Both the position numbers and the translations under genes were made by a program. 64,000 nucleotides of DNA from Alphaproteobacteria bacterium (GTDB taxonomy: Bacteria; Pseudomonadota; Alphaproteobacteria; Micropepsales; Micropepsaceae), in assembly GCA_947462105.1 (NCBI GenBank), contig CANHNJ010000011.1, positions 1 through 64,000 of the forward strand. Reading direction: 5' to 3'. A model generated the notes under the pieces. It did not search any database. It was not told where the DNA came from and worked only from the letters and a program-made list of their open reading frames with translations. Every line of letters begins with the position of its first letter. Position 1 is the stretch's first letter. Shown here in pieces: positions 20,659 to 29,205 of this stretch.

Positions 20659-21834
20659 ATGAGAATTATTGAAACAAGCGAGCAGCTCGCTTCCCTGGTG
20701 GCGGAGCTGTCCGTCGCGCCCTACATCACGGTCGATACCGAGTTCCTGCGCGACCAGACCTATTACCCCAAGCTGTGCCTGATCCAGGTGGCGTCGCCCA
20801 AGCTTGGCGACAGGCCGGGGGCCGAAGCGATCATCGATCCGCTGGCGCCAGGGCTGGACCTGACGCCGTTCTATGATCTCATCAAGCGGCCCGACATCAT
20901 CAAGGTGCTGCATGCGGCGCGGCAGGACATCGAGATCTTCTTCCTGCAGGGCGGCGCCATCCCCATGCCGCTGTTCGACAGCCAGGTGGCGGCGATGGTC
21001 TGCGGCTTTGGCGAAAGCGCCAGCTATGAAACGCTGGCGCGGCGGCTGGCGGAGGTCGAGATCGACAAGTCGGCCCGCTTCACCGACTGGAGCCGCCGCC
21101 CGCTATCGCCACGGCAACTGGAATATGCGCTGGCCGACGTCACGCATCTGCGCGTGATCTATGAGAAGCTGGCGGCGCAACTGGAAAAGACCGGCCGCAC
21201 CAGCTGGGTGGCCGAGGAAGTGGCGGCGCTGCAGGACCCCGCCCTGTATCGCATCGAGCCGGAGATGGCGTGGAAGCGGCTGAAGCCGCGCACCAGCAAC
21301 AAGAAATTCCTCGCCATGCTGGCGGCCATCGCCGCCTGGCGCGAGCGCGAGGCGCAGAGCCGCGACATTCCCCGTGGCCGGGTGCTGAAGGACGAAGCGT
21401 TGTCGGAAATCGCCGCCCATCCGCCCGAAAGCGGCGAGGCGCTGGAAAAAGTGCGCGCCGTGCCCAAGGGCTTCGCCAATTCCAAGCTGGGCAAGGGCCT
21501 GACCGACGCCATCGAATTTGGCCGCACCGCGCCACCGCCTGAAGGGATCGAGACCGAGCGGTCCCCGCGCCGCCGCCGCGAGCCTTCGCCCGCCGCCATC
21601 GACCTGCTCAAGACCCTGTTGCGGCTGCGGGCCGAGGCCGTGGGCGTCGCGCCGCGCCTGATCGCCAATGCCGACGATATCGAGAAGCTGGCGGCCCACG
21701 AGGATGACGGCGTCGTCGCCCTTACCGGCTGGCGCGCCGAGGTGTTCGGCAACGACGCCAGGCTGCTGCGCAAGGGCGACCTGGCCATTGCGCTGGAGAA
21801 TGGGAACGCGGTTATAGTCGAACTGGAAGACTAG
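20659..21834 (+). CDS. rnd: Ribonuclease D
   Basis: 3'-5' exoribonuclease that trims tRNA and other stable RNAs. The DEDDy exonuclease domain (1-180) shows TVDTEFLRD, LHAARQDIEIF and the closing LEYALADVTHLRVIY, which carries the Tyr and final Asp. HRDC-type helices follow (about 210-290 and 310-380). The 391-residue length is normal. It lies between an exported phosphodiesterase and exported SRPBCC genes with which no functional tie is evident. Confidence 0.94.
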   Translation: MRIIETSEQLASLVAELSVAPYITVDTEFLRDQTYYPKLCLIQVASPKLGDRPGAEAIIDPLAPGLDLTPFYDLIKRPDIIKVLHAARQDIEIFFLQGGAIPMPLFDSQVAAMVCGFGESASYETLARRLAEVEIDKSARFTDWSRRPLSPRQLEYALADVTHLRVIYEKLAAQLEKTGRTSWVAEEVAALQDPALYRIEPEMAWKRLKPRTSNKKFLAMLAAIAAWREREAQSRDIPRGRVLKDEALSEIAAHPPESGEALEKVRAVPKGFANSKLGKGLTDAIEFGRTAPPPEGIETERSPRRRREPSPAAIDLLKTLLRLRAEAVGVAPRLIANADDIEKLAAHEDDGVVALTGWRAEVFGNDARLLRKGDLAIALENGNAVIVELED

Positions 21835-21877
21835 AGACGCGCAAAGCGTCCGGCCAAACGGATCTGGGAGGGTCATC

Positions 21878-22969
21878 ATGAAGAAAATACTGCTCGCCAC
21901 GGCGCTGCTCGCCTGCGCCACACCGGTGATCGCCCAGCCCGCCGCGCCGGCGGCACCCGCTGCAGCCGGCCGTGGGGCGCAAGCGCCGCTGCAGATTCCC
22001 AATCCGCACTACGAGACGGTTTCGGTCAGCGTCGATGTCAACGCTTCGGCCGATGCCGTGTGGGCGCGGGTCGGCAAGTTCTGCGATACCAGCAGCACCG
22101 ATACCCTGGCAGGCGGCTGCGCCTATCTTTCGGGCAATGGCGAACCCGGCACGGTGCGTTCGATCGCCAATGAAGTTCTGGTCGGGACCAGCAAGTACAG
22201 CTACACCTATGCCCAGGCGCCGCGCGCGGGCACGCTCTACAATCTCTATCATGGCACCATGATGGTGACGCCGCTCGGCAGGGCGACGTCGCAACTGAAC
22301 AAGACGCTCTTTCTTGACACCTCCATGCTGGCCGCCGAGGCGCGCCAGACCATGCTGGCAAACATCAAAACTCGCTTCACGCAGCAGGTTCAGAACCTGA
22401 AAATCCTGGCCGAGGGCGGCAAGCTGCCCGCTGCGCGCCCGGCCGCCGCCACAGTCACCGCCGCGCCCCCGGCCCCGTACCAGAACCCCAATCCGCGTTA
22501 TGTCGCCGTGCCGATGCAGGTGGAGGTGAACGCCCCCGCCGATATGGTGTGGTCGAAGATCGGCCATTTCTGCGACATCGGCAAAATCGGCGCGGTCGGT
22601 TTCCCCACCTGCATGATCGTGGAAGGCACCGACGGCGAATATGGCGCGGTGCGCAGCGTCGGGCGCGAAGTGCTGGTCGGCAAGGCCTCGAACTCCTACA
22701 CCTATGCGCAGCAGATGCGCAGCCCCGGTTTCTATGCCCTGTATCACGGCACCATCGAGGCGCGCGCCGTCACGCCCACCACCTCTACCCTGTACTGGAC
22801 GCTGGTGTATGACAATTCCACCCAGCCCGACGATGCCGCCATCGCGCGCGATATCGCGGGCCGCCGCACCCGCTTCCTGTCGATGATGGCGGCGGTGAAG
22901 ACCCTGGCGGAAGGCGGCACGCGGCCGCCCGACCCCGCCCCGCAACCCGCAGCAGGACGCGGGCAATAA
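21878..22969 (+). CDS. Exported protein with two SRPBCC domains
   Basis: A 363-residue secreted protein with signal peptide (1-19, ending VIAQ), a Pro/Ala/GRG linker, then two consecutive SRPBCC (START-like) domains, about 45-185 and 205-345. The two domains are internal repeats: each opens with V-x-V-D/E-V-N-A-x-A-D-x-V-W, contains SYTYAQ then Y-H-G-T, and ends in an amphipathic helix. These folds bind hydrophobic ligands, but no ligand can be named. The tail repeats a GRG motif. The next gene encodes a one-domain relative. Confidence 0.75.
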   Translation: MKKILLATALLACATPVIAQPAAPAAPAAAGRGAQAPLQIPNPHYETVSVSVDVNASADAVWARVGKFCDTSSTDTLAGGCAYLSGNGEPGTVRSIANEVLVGTSKYSYTYAQAPRAGTLYNLYHGTMMVTPLGRATSQLNKTLFLDTSMLAAEARQTMLANIKTRFTQQVQNLKILAEGGKLPAARPAAATVTAAPPAPYQNPNPRYVAVPMQVEVNAPADMVWSKIGHFCDIGKIGAVGFPTCMIVEGTDGEYGAVRSVGREVLVGKASNSYTYAQQMRSPGFYALYHGTIEARAVTPTTSTLYWTLVYDNSTQPDDAAIARDIAGRRTRFLSMMAAVKTLAEGGTRPPDPAPQPAAGRGQ

Positions 22970-22992
22970 ATTCATTTCCCAAAGGAGATCCC

Positions 22993-23502
22993 ATGAAGAA
23001 GATCATCGCCGCCGCCGCGCTCACCCTGCTCGCCACCGCCGCTTCGGCCCAGACGCCGCAGCCCGCCGACTGGTTCAAGCTCAGCTTCAGCGCCGACCTC
23101 AACAAGAATATCGACACGGCGTGGGAGCGGATGGGCGGCAATGAGTTCTGCGCCATCGCCAGGTATCTCGATGTCCAGTATTGCACCGTGATCAGCGGCA
23201 AGGGCGAGCTGGGCAGCGTGCGCCATATCGGCGTGGCCGGTAATCCCGCCCCCGTGGTCGAGAACATCGTCTCGCGCAGCAAGTACAGCTACACCTATGC
23301 CCAGCCCTTCAACGCCACCTTTTACCACGGCACCATGAGCATCGTGGCGACGGGGCCGAACACGTCGCGGCTGGAATACACCCTGATCTGGAACCAGGCG
23401 GCGGTGGGCAACGCGGCGGCGCAGGCCGCATCGCGCGAAAGCCGCCAGCAGCGCTTCCAGATGGCGGTCAATCGGATGGCGGCGGCAGCGAACGCGCCGT
23501 AA
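22993..23502 (+). CDS. Exported single-domain SRPBCC protein
   Basis: A 169-residue secreted relative of the preceding gene: signal peptide (1-19, ending SASAQ) and one SRPBCC domain with the same block of KYSYTYAQ followed by FYHGTM. A strong ribosome-binding site (AAAGGAGA) precedes ATG 22993, 23 bp after the upstream stop, so the two are probably co-transcribed. Tandem duplication of one, two and three domains in a row is the simplest origin. The ligand and pathway are unknown. Confidence 0.75.
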   Translation: MKKIIAAAALTLLATAASAQTPQPADWFKLSFSADLNKNIDTAWERMGGNEFCAIARYLDVQYCTVISGKGELGSVRHIGVAGNPAPVVENIVSRSKYSYTYAQPFNATFYHGTMSIVATGPNTSRLEYTLIWNQAAVGNAAAQAASRESRQQRFQMAVNRMAAAANAP

Positions 23503-23507
23503 GACAA

Positions 23508-24353
23508 CTACTTCTTCAGATGTACTGCATGCATGAGTTCAAGCCCGCCACCTGAAAACACAATGCAATCTATTGAAACCATGGCGACTGAAATGAACGG
23601 CGATAGAACTGGGAAAGTTACTCTTACCCTCTCTAGGGCCCCCGCCGAAACGCACCGGTCAAACAAGTCATCATCTTCCGGTGAAAACCGAACGGACCCG
23701 CCATCAAAAGTATCAGTTGGATACTGCAGAAATCGAGCGAATATCCCCATTCGCTGAGCTAGATTACATTCTTCCGTGCATATTCTTTCTATCGCTTGCG
23801 AATACGGCTTACCTTCCAGGGCGCCTATGTTTTCGCCTACTGCATTGAACCGGATGCCATTAGAATACCTCTCGATAACATCAGCTGCCGCCAATCTGCG
23901 AGGCGGACGTCCGGTAGCCCGCAGCTTGTCAAGAAAACTTGCTTCGGCAGCAGTCAGCTTGGACATGATGTCAGCCAAAACAGGATGCTGACTACCACCA
24001 GATGCTGCCGAGGCCAGCAACGCCGCCCACCAGTCTATAAGACTACCACCCGGCTCTTCGTTTGAGGCATTTTCGACGTAAGGCACCAAAAACTTCAAGG
24101 CGACCGGCGTAGGCGGCTCGCGCTCTAACGCTAGTCGTCGTTGTGCTTTTTGAGCGATTTCCAACAAAACATCTTCACGCCTTAAGCGCATGAGGTCAGC
24201 GCGTAAACCGGCCCATTCACTCAGAGGCCGGATAATGTCCATAATTGCATCAACCAATTTGCCAGCAGATTTCTCCGGTATCGTGGCTTTCAATTCAGCC
24301 TTGATACCAAGATCGATGTTCACACTGGGAAGGGGGTTCTTCTCGTCGCTCAC
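23508..24353 (-). CDS. DUF4393 (Abi-alpha-like) protein, probable defence gene
   Basis: A 281-residue soluble protein. Its pattern fits the Abi-alpha/DUF4393 family: an N-terminal helix around IIRPLSEWAGLRADLMR, then PPTPVALKFLVPYVENASNEE and LIDWWAALLASA, followed by LTAAEASFLDKL. Some family members act in abortive infection; a defence role is inferred. GTG 24353 has GGGGGG just upstream and lies 18 bp after scpB in the same direction. The gene is visibly richer in A+T than its neighbours, a sign of transfer. In many relatives tat genes follow scpB, so this may be an insertion at that site. Confidence 0.6.
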   Translation of the reverse strand: MSDEKNPLPSVNIDLGIKAELKATIPEKSAGKLVDAIMDIIRPLSEWAGLRADLMRLRREDVLLEIAQKAQRRLALEREPPTPVALKFLVPYVENASNEEPGGSLIDWWAALLASAASGGSQHPVLADIMSKLTAAEASFLDKLRATGRPPRRLAAADVIERYSNGIRFNAVGENIGALEGKPYSQAIERICTEECNLAQRMGIFARFLQYPTDTFDGGSVRFSPEDDDLFDRCVSAGALERVRVTFPVLSPFISVAMVSIDCIVFSGGGLELMHAVHLKK

Positions 24354-24370
24354 AATCCCCCCGGCGTTTG

Positions 24371-25108
24371 CTAAGCCTGATCCAGGTGGACCGACCCGGT
24401 GAGCATGTCGCCCTGCGCATCCGGCTCGTTGGGATCGTAGGGGTCTTCGTCGGCCGAGAGCGCGTCCGACGGATTGGGCACATCGAAGCCGCTGGGCGGC
24501 ATCGCCTCCAGGAAGCCCGCCGCCTTGAGCTCGTCCAGCCCCGGCAGGTGGCCGACGCTTTCCAGCCCGAACTGGATCAGGAACGCCTCGGAGGTGCCGT
24601 AGGTGACGGGGCGGCCCGGGGTGCGCTTGCGGCCACGGATCTTGACCCAGCCCACTTCGATCAGGGCGTCGAGCGTGCCCTTGGACAGGGCGACGCCCCG
24701 GATATCCTCGATCTCGGCCCGGGTGACGGGCTGGTGATAGGCGATGATGGCCAGCGTCTCGATGGCGGCCTTGGAGAGGCGCTTCTGTTCCGGCTTTTCC
24801 TTGCGCAGCAGGAAGGCCAGGTCGGCGGCGGTGCGGAACTGGTACTTTCCGGCGACAAGACAAAGGTTTACGCCGCGCTTCTCATACAGTGCCTGAAGTT
24901 CGGCGATCACACCCTTCACGTCCGCGCCTTCGGGCAGCGATGTTGACAGGGCTTTTTCGTCCAGCGGTTCGGAGGCGGCGAACAGCAGCGCCTCCACCAT
25001 GCGCAGATGTTCCGGGTTCACGCCCGTTTCGGCATCGGCCTGGTTCGAAGTGGGGGCGTCCATCTGGGTCTCAATCGTCTCAATCATCTTGGCTACGCTG
25101 CTCATCAT
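24371..25108 (-). CDS. scpB: Segregation and condensation protein B
   Basis: Winged-helix partner of the SMC-ScpA ring, 245 residues. The core is typical: MVEALLFAASEPLDEKAL, FRTAADLAFLLRKE, KAAIETLAIIAYHQPVTRAEIEDIRGV and GRPVTYGTSEAFLIQFGL. ATG 25108 overlaps the scpA stop by 4 bp (ATGA), so translation is coupled. The last ~45 residues are acidic and Pro/Asp-rich, as is common in this class. Confidence 0.95.
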   Translation of the reverse strand: MMSSVAKMIETIETQMDAPTSNQADAETGVNPEHLRMVEALLFAASEPLDEKALSTSLPEGADVKGVIAELQALYEKRGVNLCLVAGKYQFRTAADLAFLLRKEKPEQKRLSKAAIETLAIIAYHQPVTRAEIEDIRGVALSKGTLDALIEVGWVKIRGRKRTPGRPVTYGTSEAFLIQFGLESVGHLPGLDELKAAGFLEAMPPSGFDVPNPSDALSADEDPYDPNEPDAQGDMLTGSVHLDQA

Positions 25109-25944
25109 GCGCCCTCTTGTGGGATCGGGGGGGCCTGGACCGGAGAAAGATCGTTGGCGGGCCGGTCGCGGATGAAGATCTCTGCGAAGGGCGCCAGTTG
25201 CTGCAGTTCGAGCTTGCCGTCGCGGGCCATTTCCAGCGCCGCCAGCAGGGTCGAGGCCACGGCCGTGCGCCGGAGCGCGCCGCCCGACCATTCGAAGGGC
25301 AGCAGGCTTTCCAGCCCGCTCCAATCGTTGATCCGGCCCAGCATGCGCTCGAGGCGGGCACGGGCTTCCTCGATCTGCAGCACGATGGGCTGGACCGGCG
25401 CATAGGCCTTGCCGCCCAGCCGCTTGACCCGGTCGGTGGCATAGGCGCTCAGCAGGTCATAGAGCGTGTCGGTGTGGGTGCGCAGGCGCACGACATTGAC
25501 CGGCTCCGGGTCGCCGCGCCCGAAGACGTCGCGGTCCAGCCGCTCGCGGCCCATCAGGCGGGTGGCGGCGGCGCGCATCATGTCCAGCCGCTGCAGGCGC
25601 CAGCGCAGGCGCGTCGCCATTTCGTCGTCGGTGGGCTCGCCATCGGGGCCCTTTTCCTGCGGCAGCACCAGGCGCGACTTGAGGTAGGCCAGCCAGGCCG
25701 CCATCACCAGATAGTCGGCGGCGAGTTCGAGATTGAGCTTCTTCGCCTTCTCGATGAATTCCAGATACTGGTCGGCCAGCTTGAGGATCGATATCTTGGC
25801 GATATCGACCTTCTGGTTGCGGGCCAGCGTCAGCAGCAGGTCGAGCGGGCCTTCGAACCCGTCCACCGCCACCATCATCGCGCCCTCTTCCGCCGTCACT
25901 GGCGGGGCGTCGAAGACACCAAAGGCTTCATGGGGCTCGCTCAT
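25105..25944 (-). CDS. scpA: Segregation and condensation protein A
   Basis: Kleisin that bridges the two SMC heads. The 279-residue protein opens with the SMC-binding helices (FEGPLDLLLTLARNQKVDIAKISI, YLVMAAWLAYLKSRLVLP) and ends in a winged-helix region (RRTAVASTLLAALEMARDGKLEL). It overlaps nagZ by 4 bp upstream and scpB by 4 bp downstream, which makes a tight operon. Its SMC partner is encoded near 5.4-8.8 kb. Confidence 0.95.
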   Translation of the reverse strand: MSEPHEAFGVFDAPPVTAEEGAMMVAVDGFEGPLDLLLTLARNQKVDIAKISILKLADQYLEFIEKAKKLNLELAADYLVMAAWLAYLKSRLVLPQEKGPDGEPTDDEMATRLRWRLQRLDMMRAAATRLMGRERLDRDVFGRGDPEPVNVVRLRTHTDTLYDLLSAYATDRVKRLGGKAYAPVQPIVLQIEEARARLERMLGRINDWSGLESLLPFEWSGGALRRTAVASTLLAALEMARDGKLELQQLAPFAEIFIRDRPANDLSPVQAPPIPQEGA

Positions 25945-26957
25945 GCGGAGCCTTCCAGCAGGGCAGCGACGCGGGCCTCGGCGACATCCGGATCAAACGG
26001 CATGCGGGGCGGCTGCAGCAGCGACAGGGCATGCTCCGCCCGGCGCATGGATTCGCCTTCCAGAATGCCCGTGCCGCTCGCCACGTCCTTCATCTCGTCC
26101 ATGTCACCATTGCAGTGGAGCACCACGTCGCAACCCGCAAAAAGGGCAGCCTTGGCACGCACAATCAGCGGGCCGTCCAGCGCCTTCATCGACAGGTCGT
26201 CGGACATCAGCAGCCCGTCAAATCCTATCTCACCGCGTATCACATCCCGAACGACTTTGGGGCTGGTGGTCGCAGGCCGCTGTGGATCAATCGAATCATA
26301 AACAACGTGCGCCGTCATCGCCATCGGGCAGGAATCCAGGCTGCGGAAGGTGACGAAATCCACTGCCGAAAGCTCTTCGGCCCCGGTGGTGACCCGGGGC
26401 AGTTCCAGGTGGCTGTCGGCCCCGGCCCGGCCATGACCGGGGATGTGCTTCATGATGGGCAGGACGCCGCCTTCCAGCAGGCCCTCGATCTGGGCTCGCC
26501 CCAGGTCGATGATCACCGCCGGGTCGGTGGCGAAGGCGCGGTCGCCGATGATGTCGTGCGCGCCCGGCTGGGGCACGTCCAGCACTGGCAGGCAATCGAC
26601 ATTGATGCCCAGCGCCACCAGCTCCTGCGCGATCAGGCGGGCGTTGAGATAGACCGCCTCGCGCGCCGCCTCGGCATTGGCGCCATAGTTGACGCCGAAG
26701 CGCGCCGCCGGATGGCGCACGCGCCAGTGCGGCGGCTTCAGCCGCGCCACCCGTCCGCCTTCCTGGTCGATCAGGATCGGCGTGCGGGCGTCGCCGGTGA
26801 TCGCGCGCAGCGAGGCGGTGAGCGCCAAGACCTGATCGGGCGTATCGATGTTGCGGGCGAAGAGAATGAAGCCCCAGGGCTGCGCCTCGCGGAAGAACGC
26901 AAGCTCATCGGCCGAGAGCGTCTTGCCGGCCAGGCCATAGATCGCGCGGGAGCGCAT
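25941..26957 (-). CDS. nagZ: Beta-N-acetylhexosaminidase (GH3)
   Basis: Cytoplasmic enzyme that removes N-acetylglucosamine from recycled anhydromuropeptides and so influences beta-lactamase induction. The 338-residue single-domain GH3 protein carries ILIDQEGGRVARL, the mobile catalytic loop KHIPGHGRAGADSHLELP with its Asp/His dyad, and the nucleophile region LLMSDDLSMKAL. It sits between the SPOR-domain gene and scpA, the usual alphaproteobacterial order. Confidence 0.95.
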   Translation of the reverse strand: MRSRAIYGLAGKTLSADELAFFREAQPWGFILFARNIDTPDQVLALTASLRAITGDARTPILIDQEGGRVARLKPPHWRVRHPAARFGVNYGANAEAAREAVYLNARLIAQELVALGINVDCLPVLDVPQPGAHDIIGDRAFATDPAVIIDLGRAQIEGLLEGGVLPIMKHIPGHGRAGADSHLELPRVTTGAEELSAVDFVTFRSLDSCPMAMTAHVVYDSIDPQRPATTSPKVVRDVIRGEIGFDGLLMSDDLSMKALDGPLIVRAKAALFAGCDVVLHCNGDMDEMKDVASGTGILEGESMRRAEHALSLLQPPRMPFDPDVAEARVAALLEGSA

Positions 26958-26962
26958 GATGG

Positions 26963-27703
26963 TTATTTTCCGAGGAAGCAGGCGCCGCTATCGGCCTTCA
27001 GGCGATCACACAGCGCCGAAGCCACGTCGCGGTCGGCGAAGCCCGCGATGCGCAGACGATACCAGGTGCCTTTTTCGCCCAGGTCCGCGGCCTGCACATC
27101 GGGGCCATAGCCCTTGAGCAGCGCCGCATGCTTGCCCTGATAGGTGCGCCAGGCGGCATTGGCCTCGGCCTGGCTTTTGAAGGCGCCGATCTGGAGCACG
27201 TAAGCGCCGCTGGCCGCGACCGGCGGCGTGGGCACGGGCTTGGCGGCGGGCGGCGGTGTGACCGGCTTGGCGGCAACCGGCGGCGCAACCGGCGCGGGCG
27301 CAGGCGGCTTCTGGGCCTGGGGCAGGAATTCGGCGGGCGGCGCGGGCGCGGGCTTCGGCGCAGCCGGGGCCGCTTCGGCAGCGGTGTCGGCTTCCTCGGT
27401 GGGAGCGGGCTGCTCGTAGATCTTGAAGCCCTGGTACGGCACCTCGGTGCCGCCGGGATTGGCGGGGGCGACGCGTTCCGGCCCGGCAGCCGCCGCCAGC
27501 ACCGGCGTTTCGGTGCGGCCACGGGCGACGCCCTGGGTGTAGGCAAGCCAGACCACGCCTGCGAAAGCACACAGCACCACCAGCGCCAGCACGATCAGCA
27601 ACGGCAAGCGTGAGCCTTCCGCATCGTCGTCGTCATCCTCCGCACCGTCAAAGACGCGGACCTCGTCGCTCGGCTCGTAAACGCCGCGCTCAACCCTGGG
27701 CAT
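26963..27703 (-). CDS. SPOR-domain membrane protein
   Basis: A 246-residue bitopic protein. A short acidic cytoplasmic part (EDDDDD near 22-28) is followed by one membrane helix (about 33-55), a long Pro/Ala-rich periplasmic linker (70-165) and a C-terminal SPOR domain (about 167-246; YVLQIGAFKSQAEANAAW). SPOR domains bind denuded septal peptidoglycan, so it probably acts at the division site. It ends 5 bp before nagZ starts. Confidence 0.88.
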   Translation of the reverse strand: MPRVERGVYEPSDEVRVFDGAEDDDDDAEGSRLPLLIVLALVVLCAFAGVVWLAYTQGVARGRTETPVLAAAAGPERVAPANPGGTEVPYQGFKIYEQPAPTEEADTAAEAAPAAPKPAPAPPAEFLPQAQKPPAPAPVAPPVAAKPVTPPPAAKPVPTPPVAASGAYVLQIGAFKSQAEANAAWRTYQGKHAALLKGYGPDVQAADLGEKGTWYRLRIAGFADRDVASALCDRLKADSGACFLGK

Positions 27704-27770
27704 GAAATGGTCCTACCGATTCTGCCGCATAATTTAGCACCCGGTGCCGTTCGAATCTGCGGCATATTTG

Positions 27771-27817
27771 GGCCGCGCGGCCGGACGGAAAACCGCGCAC
27801 ACTTTTCCTGGCCGCGC
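27771..27817 (-). repeat. RIME-like palindromic element, copy 1
   Basis: A 47-bp imperfect palindrome with nested stems GCGCGGCC/GGCCGCGC and GGAAAA/TTTTCC. It abuts the dgt stop codon on its 3' side with no spacer. A second copy, at 56747-56795, has the same orientation relative to the minus-strand gene it follows. It recalls the intergenic mosaic elements described from Rhizobiales; that link is from memory and needs a search. In the mRNA it would form a long 3' hairpin. Confidence 0.65.
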
Positions 27818-29158
27818 TTAGAGCTGAATCTCCGTGTGGAAGACGCGGCCATATTCCTTCAGGGCGTAATTGTCCGTCATTCCGGCGATATAATCGCGCG
27901 CCACGCCGCCCGTGACGGCATCCCCGGCCTGGCCGCAAAGCCGGGCCCAGTCGGGCGGCAAAAGCGCCGGATCGGCCAGAAACGCCTTGTAAAGACCGGT
28001 GATGACCCCGGTGGCCCGTTCCCGCGTCCGGATGACCTGGGGATGGCGGTACATGCGGGCGAACAGGAAGCCCTTCAGTGCCTTCACCTCGTCCCAGGAT
28101 GGCTGCGAGAACGCCACCATCGCCCGGCCCGCCTGGCGCACCGCATCGGCGCTGGCCGGCCGGGTTTCGGCGAGGTTGGCCTTTGTCTGCGCCAGCAGGT
28201 CGTTGAGCAGCGAACTCATCAGGGTACGGATCAACTCGCCGACAAAGCGCGACAGTTCCAGTTCGCCATAGCGCGTTAGCACGCCCTGCACATGCGCCCC
28301 CGCCAGCGGCGCTTGCGCCAGGTCGGCGATGGTGAAGAGCCCGGCGCGCAGGCCGTCATCGATGTCGTGATTGACATAGGCGATGTCGTCGGAGAGCGCG
28401 GCAAGCTGCGCTTCCATCCCCGGCCAGGTGGAAACGTCCAGCGGCCAGCGCGCGTCGAAATTGGCGATGGGCCCTGCGAGTTTCTTGCCCCCGTAAAGGC
28501 CCGCCTCCCCCGCATGCGAAGCATTCGAGGGGGAGGTGGCTGTAGCACGCAGCCCGCTTGCGGGCGCGGCGTGCGAAAGCCGGAGGGGGACATCAAGCAA
28601 AGGACCGTTGTGTTTCACGATCCCTTCAAGCGTTTCCCAGGTCAGGTTGAGGCCGTCGAAATCGGCGTAGCGATGCTCCAGCTTGGTCACCAGCCGCAGT
28701 GCATGGGCATTGTGGTCGAAGCCGCCAATATCCTTGGTCACCGCGTCCAGCGCATCCTCGCCCGTGTGCCCGAACGGCGTGTGGCCCAGATCGTGCGCCA
28801 GCGCCACGGTCTCGGCCAAATCCTCGTCGCATTGCAGGAGGCGCGCGAGGCTGCGCGCCAGTTGCGCCACTTCCAGCGAATGGGTCAGGCGGGTGCGGTA
28901 GTAATCGCCTTCATGCTGCACGAAGACCTGGGTCTTGTGCTTGAGGCGGCGAAAGGCGGAGGCATGGACGATGCGGTCGCGGTCGCGGGAGTAGCAGGTG
29001 CGGGTGGGGCTTTCGGCCTCTTCATGGAACCGGCCCCGGCTGTCGCGGGGATGGGTGGCGAAAACCGCCAGTGGCCCCGGCGGCAGGGTGACGGACCCCA
29101 GCAAATGACCGGCGGGCTTTGCGAATTTTGCAGGCTGCGGGGGGTGTTCGGAGGGCAT
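27818..29158 (-). CDS. dgt: Deoxyguanosinetriphosphate triphosphohydrolase-like protein with repeat-derived insert
   Basis: HD-domain dNTPase that converts dNTPs to nucleoside and triphosphate. The 446-residue protein has RTCYSRDRDRIVHASAFRRLKHKTQVF, the metal-binding His in TRLTHSLEV, the HD pair in ALAHDLGHTPFGHTG, and DDIAYVNHDIDDGLRAG. Around residues 190-225 the protein contains a stretch absent from typical homologues (VPLRLSHAAP...TATSPSNAS...GEAG). It is encoded by a two-hairpin repeat element inserted in frame. ATG 29158 is 47 bp from the divergent erpA gene. argS often follows dgt in related genomes but is absent here. Confidence 0.92.
   Translation of the reverse strand: MPSEHPPQPAKFAKPAGHLLGSVTLPPGPLAVFATHPRDSRGRFHEEAESPTRTCYSRDRDRIVHASAFRRLKHKTQVFVQHEGDYYRTRLTHSLEVAQLARSLARLLQCDEDLAETVALAHDLGHTPFGHTGEDALDAVTKDIGGFDHNAHALRLVTKLEHRYADFDGLNLTWETLEGIVKHNGPLLDVPLRLSHAAPASGLRATATSPSNASHAGEAGLYGGKKLAGPIANFDARWPLDVSTWPGMEAQLAALSDDIAYVNHDIDDGLRAGLFTIADLAQAPLAGAHVQGVLTRYGELELSRFVGELIRTLMSSLLNDLLAQTKANLAETRPASADAVRQAGRAMVAFSQPSWDEVKALKGFLFARMYRHPQVIRTRERATGVITGLYKAFLADPALLPPDWARLCGQAGDAVTGGVARDYIAGMTDNYALKEYGRVFHTEIQL
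28504..28589 (-). repeat. Two-hairpin palindromic element inside dgt (copy A)
   Basis: An 86-bp element. CCTCCCCC (28504-28511) pairs with GGGGGAGG (28529-28536), a GTGGCTGTAGC joint follows, then a second hairpin with CCCGCTTGCGGG and a closing GGAGGGGG (28582-28589). Relatives lie at 35071, 37411, 44776 and 48215. It interrupts dgt without breaking the frame. Read in the sense of the host gene it runs CCCCCTCCGGCTTTCGC ... GGGGGAGG, the same orientation as in the two other coding copies. Confidence 0.75.
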
Positions 29159-29205
29159 GGGGAGGACTACATAGAGATTAACCCGTGGATTGCCAGAGTC
29201 TGCCC

